A stretch of DNA of 64,000 bases from Eutypella sp. D-1 (Eukaryota > Ascomycota > Sordariomycetes > Xylariales > Diatrypaceae): the NCBI GenBank assembly GCA_023313575.1, contig JAJTTP010000030.1, positions 248,001 to 312,000 on the forward strand. Direction: 5' to 3'. Under the pieces are notes generated by a model. The model saw only the letters and a program-made list of their open reading frames with translations. It was not told where the DNA came from and did not search any database. Of the stretch, positions 45,501 to 57,504 are shown one piece after another. Position numbers and translations under genes: made by a program. Position 1 is the stretch's first letter; every line of letters starts with the position of its first letter.

Positions 45501-46239
45501 TATTAAACTTAACCTTATTAAACGTTTTAAAAACGACGGCAACGGTTAATAATACTTTATATACCGGCTCCGACTATTATATAATAATAGCCGAAATACC
45601 GGCAAGTTTTTCCGAAAAACCCTTATATATTAAGCTAAATTTTCCCGAAAATGCCTGTTTACGTTTTTTTTAATTAATATATATATATTAAAAATAAAAC
45701 CCGAATAACTTTTCTTTTTTAATAAACCCGATATTAAAAGTAACAACGGAGGTATTTATTAACGCTTTATTAAAAATGTTAAAACGGGTTATAAAAATTA
45801 CGGGCAAATTAAAATATAACCGCGGCCGGGATGTTATTTAATGGAACAAAAACTGTAAAAAGATTATTACCCGTTTACGCCGTATATACCGAACGGGCGA
45901 TACCGAAAGAACTTAAAAATTAGTTAAAACTTAAAAGAAAACGGTACGTTAAGTTAAAAAGTAATATTAAAATAAATTTATTACCGAAATTAAAAACGAT
46001 AAAAATATTTTTAAAATCGTTAGCTGGCATAAATTTAAAAATAATTTCCGTTTATTACCGATAAAAAACGGAAATAAAGTAATTATTAATATAGAAAAAA
46101 AAAAAATTTATTACGTTATAAAATATTAATCCTTTAAGTTACCGGTAAAAACATTATAAATCTTTAATAACCATTATAACCATAAGATTAAAATAAGCTT
46201 AATTATAAAAACGTATAATAAACTTACTTTAATTTTTTA

Positions 46240-47123
46240 TAAAACCCCCGGGTAATAATAATGATGATAATCTATTTTACGTCCAGGGTGGACCAGTTAT
46301 TTAAGTATAGGTATAAGCTTATTATATAAATTAATATAGTCCGTATTATATAATATATAAGACGGCAAAAATAAGGTTTTATAACTGGTTACGGCTGCCG
46401 CCAGTTATAAGGCCCGTATTAACATGTTACGGCTAATAAAAGAAAAGGGTTATTTAAGTAAGCCGTATAGTTTATAACGGCAGTATTTATTAAATTAAGG
46501 TAACGCAAAAAAGAAATCGTAATAAAGCGGGTAAGTTTTAATATAACGTTAACTGGCCGGGGTTATTAATTAACGTTAATTAATAAATTAAGGTTATATA
46601 TTAATATATATTAAGATTTTATTTATAACCGCGTGGTTTTAATAAGTAGTTAATAATTACGGTTAAATAATGCGGTACGATAAGCGCGTATCGTAATCGT
46701 AATTAAGTTACGGGGTATCGGCCCGGTAAACCGGGTATATTTAAGTAATAAAGCCGATATCGTAACAGGGTTAAAGTTTTAACGCCGTAAAAAGGAAAGC
46801 GGGGTAACGGCAAGGGCGTCGGTTAATTAAGCCGTTACCGGACCGGAAAAATAAGTCGGTAATTAATAGTTAGTTTATGCCGGCCGGAAAGGCCGGAGGG
46901 TTGGATTTATTTAAATAAATAAGTTTATAAGTTACGCCGGCCCGGTAAGGCCGGAAAGGTGGGCCTGAAAAATAGGCCCGATTTATTACCTGCGGGAAAA
47001 AGCGGAGCTGGTAATAAAACCGCTTTAATTATTAAAAGATTTAAACCCTTTCTTTTTTTTTCCTATAAAAGGAGCAGCCTAAGTGCGTAACCATTGTACC
47101 AGGTGGCCTAAAACCCCCGGGTA
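46240..47123. repeat. 15-bp target site duplication flanking SINE copy 2
   Basis: TAAAACCCCCGGGTA occurs at 46240-46254 and again at 47109-47123, exactly bordering the SINE tail and head. This fits LINE-machinery insertion by target-primed reverse transcription into LINE copy A. Confidence 0.8.
46255..47108 (-). mobile_element. tRNA-headed SINE, copy 2, inserted in LINE copy A
   Basis: 854 bp on the minus strand between perfect 15-bp duplications. It runs from the tRNA-like head (47108 downward, GGCCACCTGGTACAATGGTTACGCAC-like; A-box now TGGTACAATGG) through a B-box reduced from GGTTCGAATCC to GGTTTAAATCT. It ends in CACCCTGGACGTAAAATAG and a (TTA/TCA)n tail at 46255. Its last 150-200 bp match the 3' end of the local LINE family, including GTATTAACATGTTACGG. 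The body is less RIP-mutated than the host LINE, so it probably inserted later. Confidence 0.78.
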
Positions 47124-49859
47124 TTAATAATAAAGGCGGAAAACATATACATCCGTACCCCGTTTACGGCATTTAATAAAAACGGGTTAATAATTATATT
47201 ATTATAATTAATTTAACCGGTAATTAACGAAATAATACGTATATTATATAAAACATGCTTAAATTATAATTACTATTTATAAGTTTTTAAAATAGCGGAA
47301 ATAATTATGTTTTTAAAAATAAGCAAATCTAACTTTATTAAATTTAAATCCTAAAAACCTATATCCTTACTTTTATACTTAAGCAAAAAGTTAAAAAGGC
47401 TAATAGTTAAACGTATAACGGTATAAACTTTACGTTATAAAATATTTTATTTATAATAATTTAACGCCTTTTTTAAAAGATTAACGATTAATTTAGCCAT
47501 TTACGTTATATACGATATTAAATAAACGTTTACCTGTAAAAAAATCGCATCGTTATTAATTATAAACGTATTAAAACCTTTTAATACAGTTTTACGTAAT
47601 TACCTTATTTTCCGGTTAAAATAATAAAAATAAAATATAAAATTTATATAATAAATAAACTTTTTTATAACGGATCGGTAAGTTATTATTTATATAAAAA
47701 ACGTTATTATCGACCCGATCCCCTTATTTTACGGTATACCATAAAACTCCTTTATATCCTTTATCCTTTTTATATTATATATCGAACCGGTATTACGGAA
47801 AAAACCGATACCTAATACTAGGTTTAAATACGTAAACGATATCGTTATTTTACGTACTAGCTTAATAACCTTTTATACGGCTATAACTTTAATTATAAAC
47901 GTAAAAAACGTACTTAATTAAAAAAAGGATAATGCCTTATCTTTCGACCCGGCAAAATATAAACTTAAATACTTTTATAAAAGCAAAATATTTAAAACCG
48001 ACGCGGTTATTAATGGCACGTTTAAAATAAAAGCTTTAATAAAAACGGTCCGATAATTTAATATCTTTTTTAACTTATAATTTAATTTTAAAAAATACGT
48101 TATTAAATAAAATAATAAAACGTTATAAATAATTAATTATATATAACACCTTAATAAAATCGTATACGGCTTTTTTTTAAATAAAATTGTTAAAACTATT
48201 AAAACTTACGTAATACCGATCGTAATATATGTTATAAAAACCTAATAACTAAACCTTTAACGCCTTTCGGTTAAAAATGCGTTTAAACCGGCCGATATTA
48301 AAATAAACTTATTTATAAACAGATTAAATAAATTATTTAAAATCGCCGTTAAAGCCGCGTTATTTATTTAACGTATTACCCGTACCATTATCCTTTATAA
48401 AAAATCGGGGATATTATTAATAAAAATATTCCTTACGTAAATTAAAATAAAATATTTAATACGTTTTCGGACGTTAAATAAAAATTACCCCGTAATTACT
48501 TAACTGTTTTATTTTAAAAAAAAAATAGCCGATACGTTTATAACTAACCGATATAACTCCGGTTTATTTACGTTTACTTTTTTTTATAAAACGTTAACCA
48601 TTATTATTTATGCCTTTCTTTTTTAATAAAAATAAAAGCATTAAAATGTATAAAAAGTAATTATTTTCTTTTTTACCGACGGACTTAATTATTTATTTTA
48701 ATAGTTTTAAGGTCGACCGTATAAGTTAAAGCTTTATATTTTATTAAAATAACGGACGTAAATCTTTTTACGCTGTTTATAAACTTTTAATTTAAATAAA
48801 AATTTTCGATAAAAAAGTAATAACTGCGTATAAAACGGTATAATAAATAAAAAATAAATAATATAACCTTAACCCCCCGGTAACCGGCTTATACCTTTTT
48901 ATCGATAATACGGCGGTTATATATAACCTATTTAATTATTTATCCGATAACTTTTAAACTAATTTCTTAACCTTTTATAATACGATCGCCCGTATTTAGC
49001 CGTTTATTACGTCTATTTAATAAGCACCGGGTTATAAAAATATCGCCGGTAACGAAATTATAAATATTTAAATTAAACTCGGGGTTATTTAATACCCGGA
49101 TACCGGGATAATAACTTTTATTTATTTTAAACGAATTATAAAAAAAAAGCGTAAGCTTTTTTTTATTAAATAATAATTCCGAAACACCCTTTTATTATAT
49201 ATACGATAAAATTTCCTATATAAAAGCCCCCTTTTTAAACTTTTTTTTTTACGTTTAATATTATACCATTTCTTTATAAAACGATCGGGTTACGGTAATT
49301 TTATTAAATATTATTAACGTTTTAAATATAATGCGCTTTATTTTTACCGGTATAAAAAAAAAACCGCCGGTTACGTTTTTAATTACGATATTATAAAAAG
49401 TACCTTTTACTTTTTAGCCTAACCCGGTTATAAAACGACTTAATTTTTTAGTTATAAAAGCCATTTTGCTTTTTTAACTTTTTTCGATAAGGTTAAGTTT
49501 TATTTAACGTCGGATTAAGAACTATACGCATAATAAAATACGGTAAGTTTTAAAATTATTTATAATAAGTAACGGGTAAAATAACCGAGGTATAATTTAA
49601 AAGATTCGGAAATAAACGGTAAGGCTTTAAAAAACGATAACCGTAAGTAAATAGTTAACGGAGGATTTTTTATATTAACCGTAACACGTTAATACGGCCC
49701 GTTTTTAAACAGATTTATTCCAGCCGTTTTATACATTATATAATATCGGCATTTAGCTAATTAGGTATAACTTTATTTATAGGTTTATATATAAATAACT
49801 TTAAATAATATGGTCTACCCGGACGTAAAATAAATTATTATTATTATCATTATCATTAT

Positions 49860-51484
49860 AAAAACAATCCGATAAAGGCTTGTAAAACTTAAAGCTTATA
49901 AAGGCATTATATTTAGTTATAATTACGGAAGGGAAAGGGTTTTTAATTAACGCGTATAACGCAGATTTAAACATAATAATAATGATAATTTATTTTATGT
50001 TTAAGGTAAACCAGTTATTTAATTTTAAATATAAATTTATTATATAAATTAATATATTCCGTATTATATAATATATAAAATAACGGGAGTAAAATTTTAC
50101 GGCCGGTTATAATTATTATTATTATTATTATTAAATACGCTTAATAACCGCCGAAGGCGTTTATTTTTAAATTTATTCATATAAATCCCTTTATTTAAAA
50201 AACTTTATTACTTGGTAAAACTTAAACGTTTTTTTTTCGCTCGAATTTTGTAATAAAAACGTTATAATTTTTATTATAATTAAAATATTATTTATTTAAT
50301 AATTTAATTAAAATATGGTTAATTTAATATTAAATTATATAACCGTATAATAACTCCTTTATTATTTATTATAAATAATTTTTATTACTTAGCCGTATTA
50401 AGTTTACGGCGTTTTTTATTTACTTTTTTTATTTATGCTCTTTATTTTATAACATTTTTAAAACCGTTTTATATTTACGTATTACGATATTATCGTAATT
50501 ATTACTTTTTTATTTTTAAACGCCGATATAAAGTTTTTATAATTTATTAATAATTTCGGGCCGAAATCGTTACGTAAATGTTTTTAACGTTTTTTATATA
50601 AAACATATAAAGATTTATACGTAAAATAGGTTATAACATAGTTTAAAAGTTTTTATAATTATTAAAAAGGAAAAAAGAAACAATTCCCGGGATAAAATTA
50701 CTATATAAATAAATGGCTTAAACGTTTTTATTTATTTAAATAGTTTTAATAATTTTTAATTAATAAATTTAAAGTTTTAATAAAACGGCCGAAACGATTA
50801 AATATTTATAAGCTTTTTTATTAAAAATATATTTATTTAAAATTTTATAATTTTATCGTTATAAATACGGAAAAAAAAGCCTCGTACGGTTAAAGGTTAA
50901 ATTTTAACTTTAATATTATTTTAAAAAATATTAAAATTATTATATAATAACGTTACGTTATAATAATAATATTATTACTTTATTAAAAAACCACAGTATT
51001 TTTTTAAAAAAATATTAAATTTTATTTCGAACCGATATATTATTATCGTTAATTTACCCGCCGAATTTAATTTTAATAAAAAAATAATAATAAATATTTA
51101 AAAGTATTTAAATTAAACTAATAAGCCTGTTACGGTATAAGCTATAGCTTATACTTATAATAAGTAAATAGCTTAATAAGATTAATAAGATTTTATAATA
51201 AAAAGGCGGTAAGCCTTAGTAATAAACCTATATCTACCGTGCCGCCTACACTTTAAATAGCAGATAAACCTTACCACTTTAATTTATTATTTTTAAGCCA
51301 TAGCTTAGCCTTTAATGCGACCTCTAAGCCCGTATAACCACGCCGTTAAAGCCGTATAATAATTAACGTAATAAATATTTTATAATAGTTATTAACCTTT
51401 TTTATATAACGATATAAATAATAATAACGTTAACGGGTTACCGGTAAAAGCCGGTTATTATAAAATTAATAAGTATTAAAAGAT
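49860..51484. other. RIP-degraded repeat DNA, mostly unassigned
   Basis: Extremely AT-rich. At about 49973-50115 the SINE 3' end can be recognised on the minus strand (ATAATAATGATAATTTATTTTATG, then ATTATATAATATATAAAATAACGG), giving a truncated copy. A more normal patch at about 51119-51345 has CG-containing words and may be a different, less mutated sequence. Nothing else can be identified. Confidence 0.4.
49973..50115 (-). mobile_element. SINE 3'-end fragment
   Basis: Same tail and 3' sequence as SINE copies 1 and 2, ending where their bodies diverge; no head is found upstream on that strand. Confidence 0.45.
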
Positions 51485-52080
51485 TATAATAATAATAATA
51501 ATTTATTTTACGTCCGGGTGGATTATATTATTTAAGGCTAATTTATGTTTATAAGCTTATATATAAGGTTATATTTAAAGTAATTAAGTGCCGACATTAT
51601 ATAATATATAAAACGGTTAAAATAAGCCGGGGCCGTATTAACATGTTACGGTTAATTTATAAAATCCTCCACCGTTTATTTACTTATAGCTATCCCTTTA
51701 TTAAAGCCTTATTACCTATCTCCGAATCCTCCGTTTTATACCTTAATTATCCCTCCGTTACCGGTAAATAGTTTAAAACTTGCCGTATTTTATTACGCGC
51801 TTTTTTAATCTGTCGAATAAAGCTTAATTTTATCGAAAAAAATTAAAAAAACAAAATAGTTTTTATAATTAAAAGGTCAAATCGTTTTATGGCCGGGTTA
51901 AGTTAAAAAATAAAAAGTACCTTTTATAATATCGTAATCGAAAATATAACCGGCGGTTTTTTTTTATACCGGTAAAAATAAAATAAGTTATACTTAAAAC
52001 GTTAATAATACTTAATAAAATTGTTATAACTTAATCGTTTTATACAAAGGTAATATAATATTAAACGTAAAAAGAAAACT
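51485..52080 (-). mobile_element. 5'-truncated LINE 3' end, first of a direct pair
   Basis: The tail (ATAATAATAATAATTTATTTTACGTCCGGGTGG) is at the left. Its reverse complement follows the last part of LINE copy A (about 49290-49859), including TACCTTTTATAATATCGTAAT and CCGGCGGTTTTTTTT. 5' truncation is usual for LINE insertions. Confidence 0.6.
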
Positions 52081-52082
52081 TA

Positions 52083-52655
52083 ATAATGATAATAATAATT
52101 TATTTTACGTCTGGGTAAACCATATTATTTAAGGCTATTTACGTTTATAAGTTTACATATAAGGTTATATTTAAAACAATTAAGTACCGATCTTATATAA
52201 TGTATAAAACGGTTAAAGTAAGCCCGGGGGCCGTATTAACGTATTACGGTTAATATAAAAAATCTTTTATTAAATATTTACTTATAGTTATCCTTTGATT
52301 AAGGCTTTATTATTTATCTCCGAATTTTTCTTTAAGTTATACCTTAATTATTTTACCTATTACTCGATTAAATAATTTTAAAACTTATTATATTTTATTA
52401 CGTACTTTTTTAATCCGTCGAATAAAGCTTAACTTTATCGAAAAAAGTTAAAAAAATAAAATAGCTTTTATAATTAAAAAATTAAATCGCTTTATAACCG
52501 GATTAAGTTAAAAAATAAAAAATACCTTTTATAATATCGTAATCGAAAACGTAACCGGCGGTTTTTTTTTATACCGGTAAAAATAAAACGCGTTATGTTT
52601 AAAGCGTTAATAATATTCGGTAAAATCGCCATGGCCCGATTATTTTATAAAAAAG
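52083..52655 (-). mobile_element. 5'-truncated LINE 3' end, second of a direct pair
   Basis: Same structure and orientation as 51485-52080, beginning ATGATAATAATAATTTATTTTACG and reaching the same GCGGTTTTTTTTTATACCGG segment. Either two independent truncated insertions or a tandem duplication of about 600 bp. Confidence 0.6.
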
Positions 52656-52663
52656 TAATATAC

Positions 52664-52854
52664 ATCCTTTTTCTTTTTACTTTTTCCACCTTAATTATTG
52701 TTAAAATTTTTACTTATACATAAAACCTTTATATTATAAACTTTATTTACCCCGTACCTTTAAATTAAACATACCCGTAAACATTAAAAATGGTAAAACC
52801 GCCGCCCTTTTAACTTTAAACCTTTCCGCGGTAAAGCATTAAACGCCTTACCCC
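52664..52854 (+). mobile_element. LINE 5' fragment (copy E), cut off by copy B
   Basis: Begins ATCCTTTTTCTTTTTAC, follows the family 5' sequence through AAGCATTAAACGCCTTACC, then stops where the 5' end of copy B begins. Confidence 0.6.
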
Positions 52855-55800
52855 ATCCTTTTTCTTTTCTTTTTTTTTACTTTAACCATTATTAAGATTT
52901 TAACGCATACACATCCTATTTATATCGTAAGCCTTACCCACTTTATGCTTTTAAATTAAGCATACCCGTAAATATTAAAAATAATAAAACCGTTACCCTT
53001 TTAATTTTAAACCCCCCCGGGGTAAAATATTAAACGGCTTACCTTTAAAACACTCGCGATAATTATCCGTATTTACGATATCGCCGTAATAATAGCACTT
53101 TTTTTATAAAAACCCGTACCTATTTTTAATAACATAAAAAATATTAAAGTTAAAAAAGTAAATACGGGTATTTATAACTTTAAAGCTTAATTTAAAAAAC
53201 GTAAAATTTTAAGGCTTATATAACCGGTTTTTTTTATTTTAAAAGCCCCGAAAAATGCGCTAAATAACTTTATCCTTTTTTCCGTACGAATATTACGGGA
53301 AAAAATAGAAGCCGTAACGAAAATAAAATTTAACGTTTTAATCGCATTTTCCGCTTACTTCGATTCGGCCTTTTTAAGCTTTAAATTAAATATATATATA
53401 ACATAAATAAACGTTTCCCGTTAATTAATAAAAAAAGTAATAATTAAAATTACTAATAATTAAAATACGGACGTTATAAAATATATTATTATCGTTATTA
53501 TAATTATTATTACTTTTACCGTTAATATTAATATTAAAAAAATAAAAATATAAAAACTTAACGGCTTTATTTAATTTTAATACGCTTTACTTTTTACCCT
53601 TTTTATTAATACTTTTCGATAAAGGTTATTAAAAAAAAGCTTAACTAATAATAATAACGGTAAATTAAAACCTATTTAATTAATTTAATAAGCTTTACGA
53701 ATATAACGGTAAAAACAAAATTAATAAAAGAAAATTAAACCTAAATTTTATCGCGTAAAATGCGGCAAAAATAACGCCTCCGGTTAACTTAAATAAAGAT
53801 AAAAATAACCTTACCCCTTTTTACATAAAAAGTTTAAATAAAGAAAAACTTAACCTAATATTTAAACCGCCGCTTTTTTTTTAAATTAAAAGATAACTAT
53901 AAATAAGTAATATTTAAACTTATAAATATTAAAATAACGTTAATAAAATTATTAAACTTAAATTTATTAAAAGTTATTAAAATTTAACGTATTAAAACGG
54001 GCTAAATATTTTTAATTAAAAATAAAGTTTCTTATTAATATATATAAAACCGCTTTACCGCTATAAGCGAAATTGGTATACGTTTAAAAAAAGCCAGATA
54101 ATAATTTTTATATATTTTAAAAAAAGTATTAAAAAGACTCCGTATAAATAATAACATAAAGCTTCTAAATAAAATTATCCGGTATAAAATCGTTATTTAA
54201 ATAAGTTTAAAACTTATTAACTTTTATAAAACCGGCCGTTATATTTTAAATTTTTTATAATAAAAATAAGTAATAACTTTTTTACGTAAGGTTAAAAATT
54301 TTAAAGTTTTCGATTTTAAACTAACTAGGTTATAAAAACAAACTTTAAAAATTACGTAATATAACCGTTACTTAAACTTTTATAACGGCCGGAATTACGA
54401 TAAATTAAAATAATATAAACGGTATAACCGGGAAACTTACGGAAACCCGGGAATATACTAAATAAACTTTAAATACCTTAATTATAAAAACCCATATATT
54501 TATAATAACTTTTCGTACTTTACCTATTTAATAAAGAAAAATAGCTAAATTATTAAATTTACCCGAAGCTATTTAATTTTTATCAGGCAGTTTAAAAAAG
54601 AATAATATTAAAAAATAACGTAAACCGTAAAAAATAATTTTAAAACGATAATAAAACCTTTAACCTTTAAAGTAATAACGTTAATACCTTAAGCTTTAAA
54701 AGTTATTATTACCACTTTAATACCAGGCTTTTAAACACTTTAACTTTAACCTTAAACCTAAATATTAATCCTTTTTTATTTATTTTAAAATAAAAAAACA
54801 AAAAGTATAAATAAAACGGCAACCCAGTCGATAAATTAAAGAAGCTTTATCACGGACGCCCCGATAAAACCGGTAAACTTTAACTAAATTTATTTAAACG
54901 ATTTAAAAAACTTTTAACACTTTACGGAATAAAAAGTTTAAAAATTTTAATACCGGGTTAAAAACCCCCCTCCGGGATAACAAATACGTAATAAATAAAA
55001 ATATTTTTTTTTCGAAAACTTTAAAAGCCGATAATATTTAATAAGGTTAAAAACTAATAAAAACGAATATAATAAGCTAATTATTAATACCGGTAAAACC
55101 CTTTATTACTTTTATTTTCCCCGGCCTTTTAAAAACGAAATAAAAATAATTTAAAATAACGTTAATTAAAACCCCCTTTCTTTATAAATCGGTATTAACG
55201 GCGTGATATATACGGATAAAAAAATACTTACGTATTATTTAAATAAACGTTTATAAAAAACCGGTAATATATAATATTGCTTTAAATACGGTAATTAAAA
55301 TTAAAACCGACGTTATATTAATATAAAAATTATAAGTATAAATTAAAATAATAAATAATTAATAATTAATTAAAATTTATTTAAAATATAATATTTTTTT
55401 ACTTACGGAAAACTGGGTTTTTTAAATACCGTAAACTTTTATATATATACGGTAAAACCTTAATTTATAAACCACGCAGCTCCGTTCTTTTTATTTTTTT
55501 AAACGTATACGTAATAAAAATTAATCATATTAAATTAATTAATATTTATATCGATTAAATAAACCCTTACTTACTTTTTACGCTTTTTAAAAATTAAAAA
55601 TTATTTAACAAACAATATATCGGAAAAGATTTTAATATAATATATTAAATATAATAACTAAAATATCGCCGCTATAAAAAATTAAATATTAAAATAACGG
55701 AATAAATAAAAACATAATTATTAAACGTTTCTAACTTAAAAGCTTTTATTTATATAATAAATAATATATTAAACTTAACCTTATTTAATATTTTATAAAT

Positions 55801-57504
55801 AACGGTAACGGTTAACGATAACTTATATACCGGCTTTAACTATTATATTATAATAACCGAAATACCGGTACGCTTTTCCGAAAAACCTTTACGCGTTAAA
55901 TTAAACTTTCCCGAAAAGGCCCGGTTACGCTTTTTTTAATTAATATATTTATATTAAAAATAAAACCCCGATAACCTTTTTTTTTAATAAACACGATATT
56001 TAAAATAAAAACGGAAATATTTATTAACGTTTTATTAAAAATATTAAAACGGGTTATAAAAGCTACGGGTAAGTTACAACATAACCGCGGTTAAAATATT
56101 ACTTAATAAAACGAAAATTATAAAAACGTTATTACTTATTTACGCCGCGTTTACCGGGTAAACGATACCGAAAAGATTTTAAAAATTAATTAAGGTTTAA
56201 AAAAAACGGTACGTTAAGTTAAAAAATAACATTAAAATAAATTTATTACCAAAATTAATAATAATAAAAATATTTTTAAAATCGTTAATTAATATAAGCT
56301 TAAAAATAATTTCCGCTCGCCGTTAATAAAAAACGGGAATAAAGTAATTACCGACACGGAAAAAAAAATTAATTTATTACGTTATAAAGTTTTAATCTTT
56401 TAAGCAGCTAACGGGGATATCGTAAACCTTTAATAACCGTTATAGTTATAAAATTAAAAAATATTAATAACGGAAGCGGAAAATACGTATATCCGGACGC
56501 CGTTTACGGCATTTAGTAAAAATAAGCTAATAACTATATTATTACAGCTAACTTAATTAACGATTAATAAAACGGTACGAACGTTATATAAAACGTGCTT
56601 ACGTTATAGCTATTATTTTTAAGTTTTTAAAATAAACAAATCCGATTTTATTAAGTTTAAATCTTAAAAACTTATATTTTTATTTTTATATTTAAATAAA
56701 AGATTAAAAAAGTTAATAACTAAATGCATAACAGTATAAATTTTACGCTATAAAGTACTTTACCCATAATAATTCGGCGTTTTTTTTAAAAGATTAATAA
56801 TCGATTTAACCATTTACATTATTTATAACGTCGAATAGGTTTTTACCTGCGGAAATATTACGTTATTATTAATAATAAATATATTGGGTGCTTTTAACGC
56901 TATTTTATATAACCGTTATATTTGCCGGTTAAAATAATAAAAGTAAAATATAAAACTTATACGATAGGTAGATTTTTTTATAACGGATCGGTAACCCGTT
57001 ATTTACATAAAGGATATTATTATCGACCCGATCTTTTTATTTTATAATATGCTATAAAAATCTTTTATATCTTTTATTTTTCTTATATTATATATCGAAT
57101 TAATATTATGGAAAAAAACCGATACTTTATATTAAGTTTAAATATATAAATAACATTATTATCTTACGCATTAACTTAATAACTTCTTATACGGCCGTAA
57201 CCTTAGTTACCGACGTAAAAAAACGTACTTAATTAAAAAAAAGATAACGTTTTATTTTTCGATTTAATAAAATACGAATTTAAATATTTTTAAAAGCAAA
57301 ATATTTAAAACTAACGCGGTTACTAACGGTACGTTTAAAATAAAAGCTTTAATAAAAACTGTCCGATAGCTTAACGTTTTTTTTTTAACTTATAACTTAA
57401 TTTTAAAAGATACGTTATTAAATAAAGTAATAAAGCATTACGGGTAATTAATTATATATAATACTTTAATAAAATCGTATACGGCTCCTTTTTAAATAAA
57501 ACCC
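52855..57504 (+). mobile_element. LINE copy B, 5' portion, RIP-inactivated, interrupted by copy C
   Basis: Starts with the shared 5' end and follows copy A for about 4.6 kb, including the reverse transcriptase region: near 57130-57165 the decayed box reads as K-Y-I-N-N-I-I-I-L where an active element would have the YVDD box. At 57504 the sequence jumps to another 5' end, so the remaining 3' part should lie beyond the insertions, outside this window. Confidence 0.65.

Larger units (their letters stand above)
42583..49859 (+). mobile_element. Tad1-like LINE, copy A, nearly complete, RIP-inactivated
   Basis: About 6.4 kb of LINE sequence interrupted by a SINE (46255-47108). The 5' start is shared with other copies (ATCCTTTTTCTTTTTACTTT-type; here ATCTTTCTCC). 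The 3' end at about 49859 is a (TTA/TCA)n tail after GACGTAAAATAAATTATTA. Reverse transcriptase is still readable in one frame: GIP(stop)NSFISFILFILYIEP at 47733-47791, which fits a decayed GIPQGSP..SPILF..YIEP motif, and 32 codons on, in the same frame, YVNDIVIL at 47829-47852, a decayed YVDD box. Each change is explained by C-to-T or G-to-A. The plus-strand order (long 5' part, RT, then 3' tail) fits the Tad1/I-type non-LTR group. Every frame is full of stops, so the element cannot move by itself. Confidence 0.75.
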
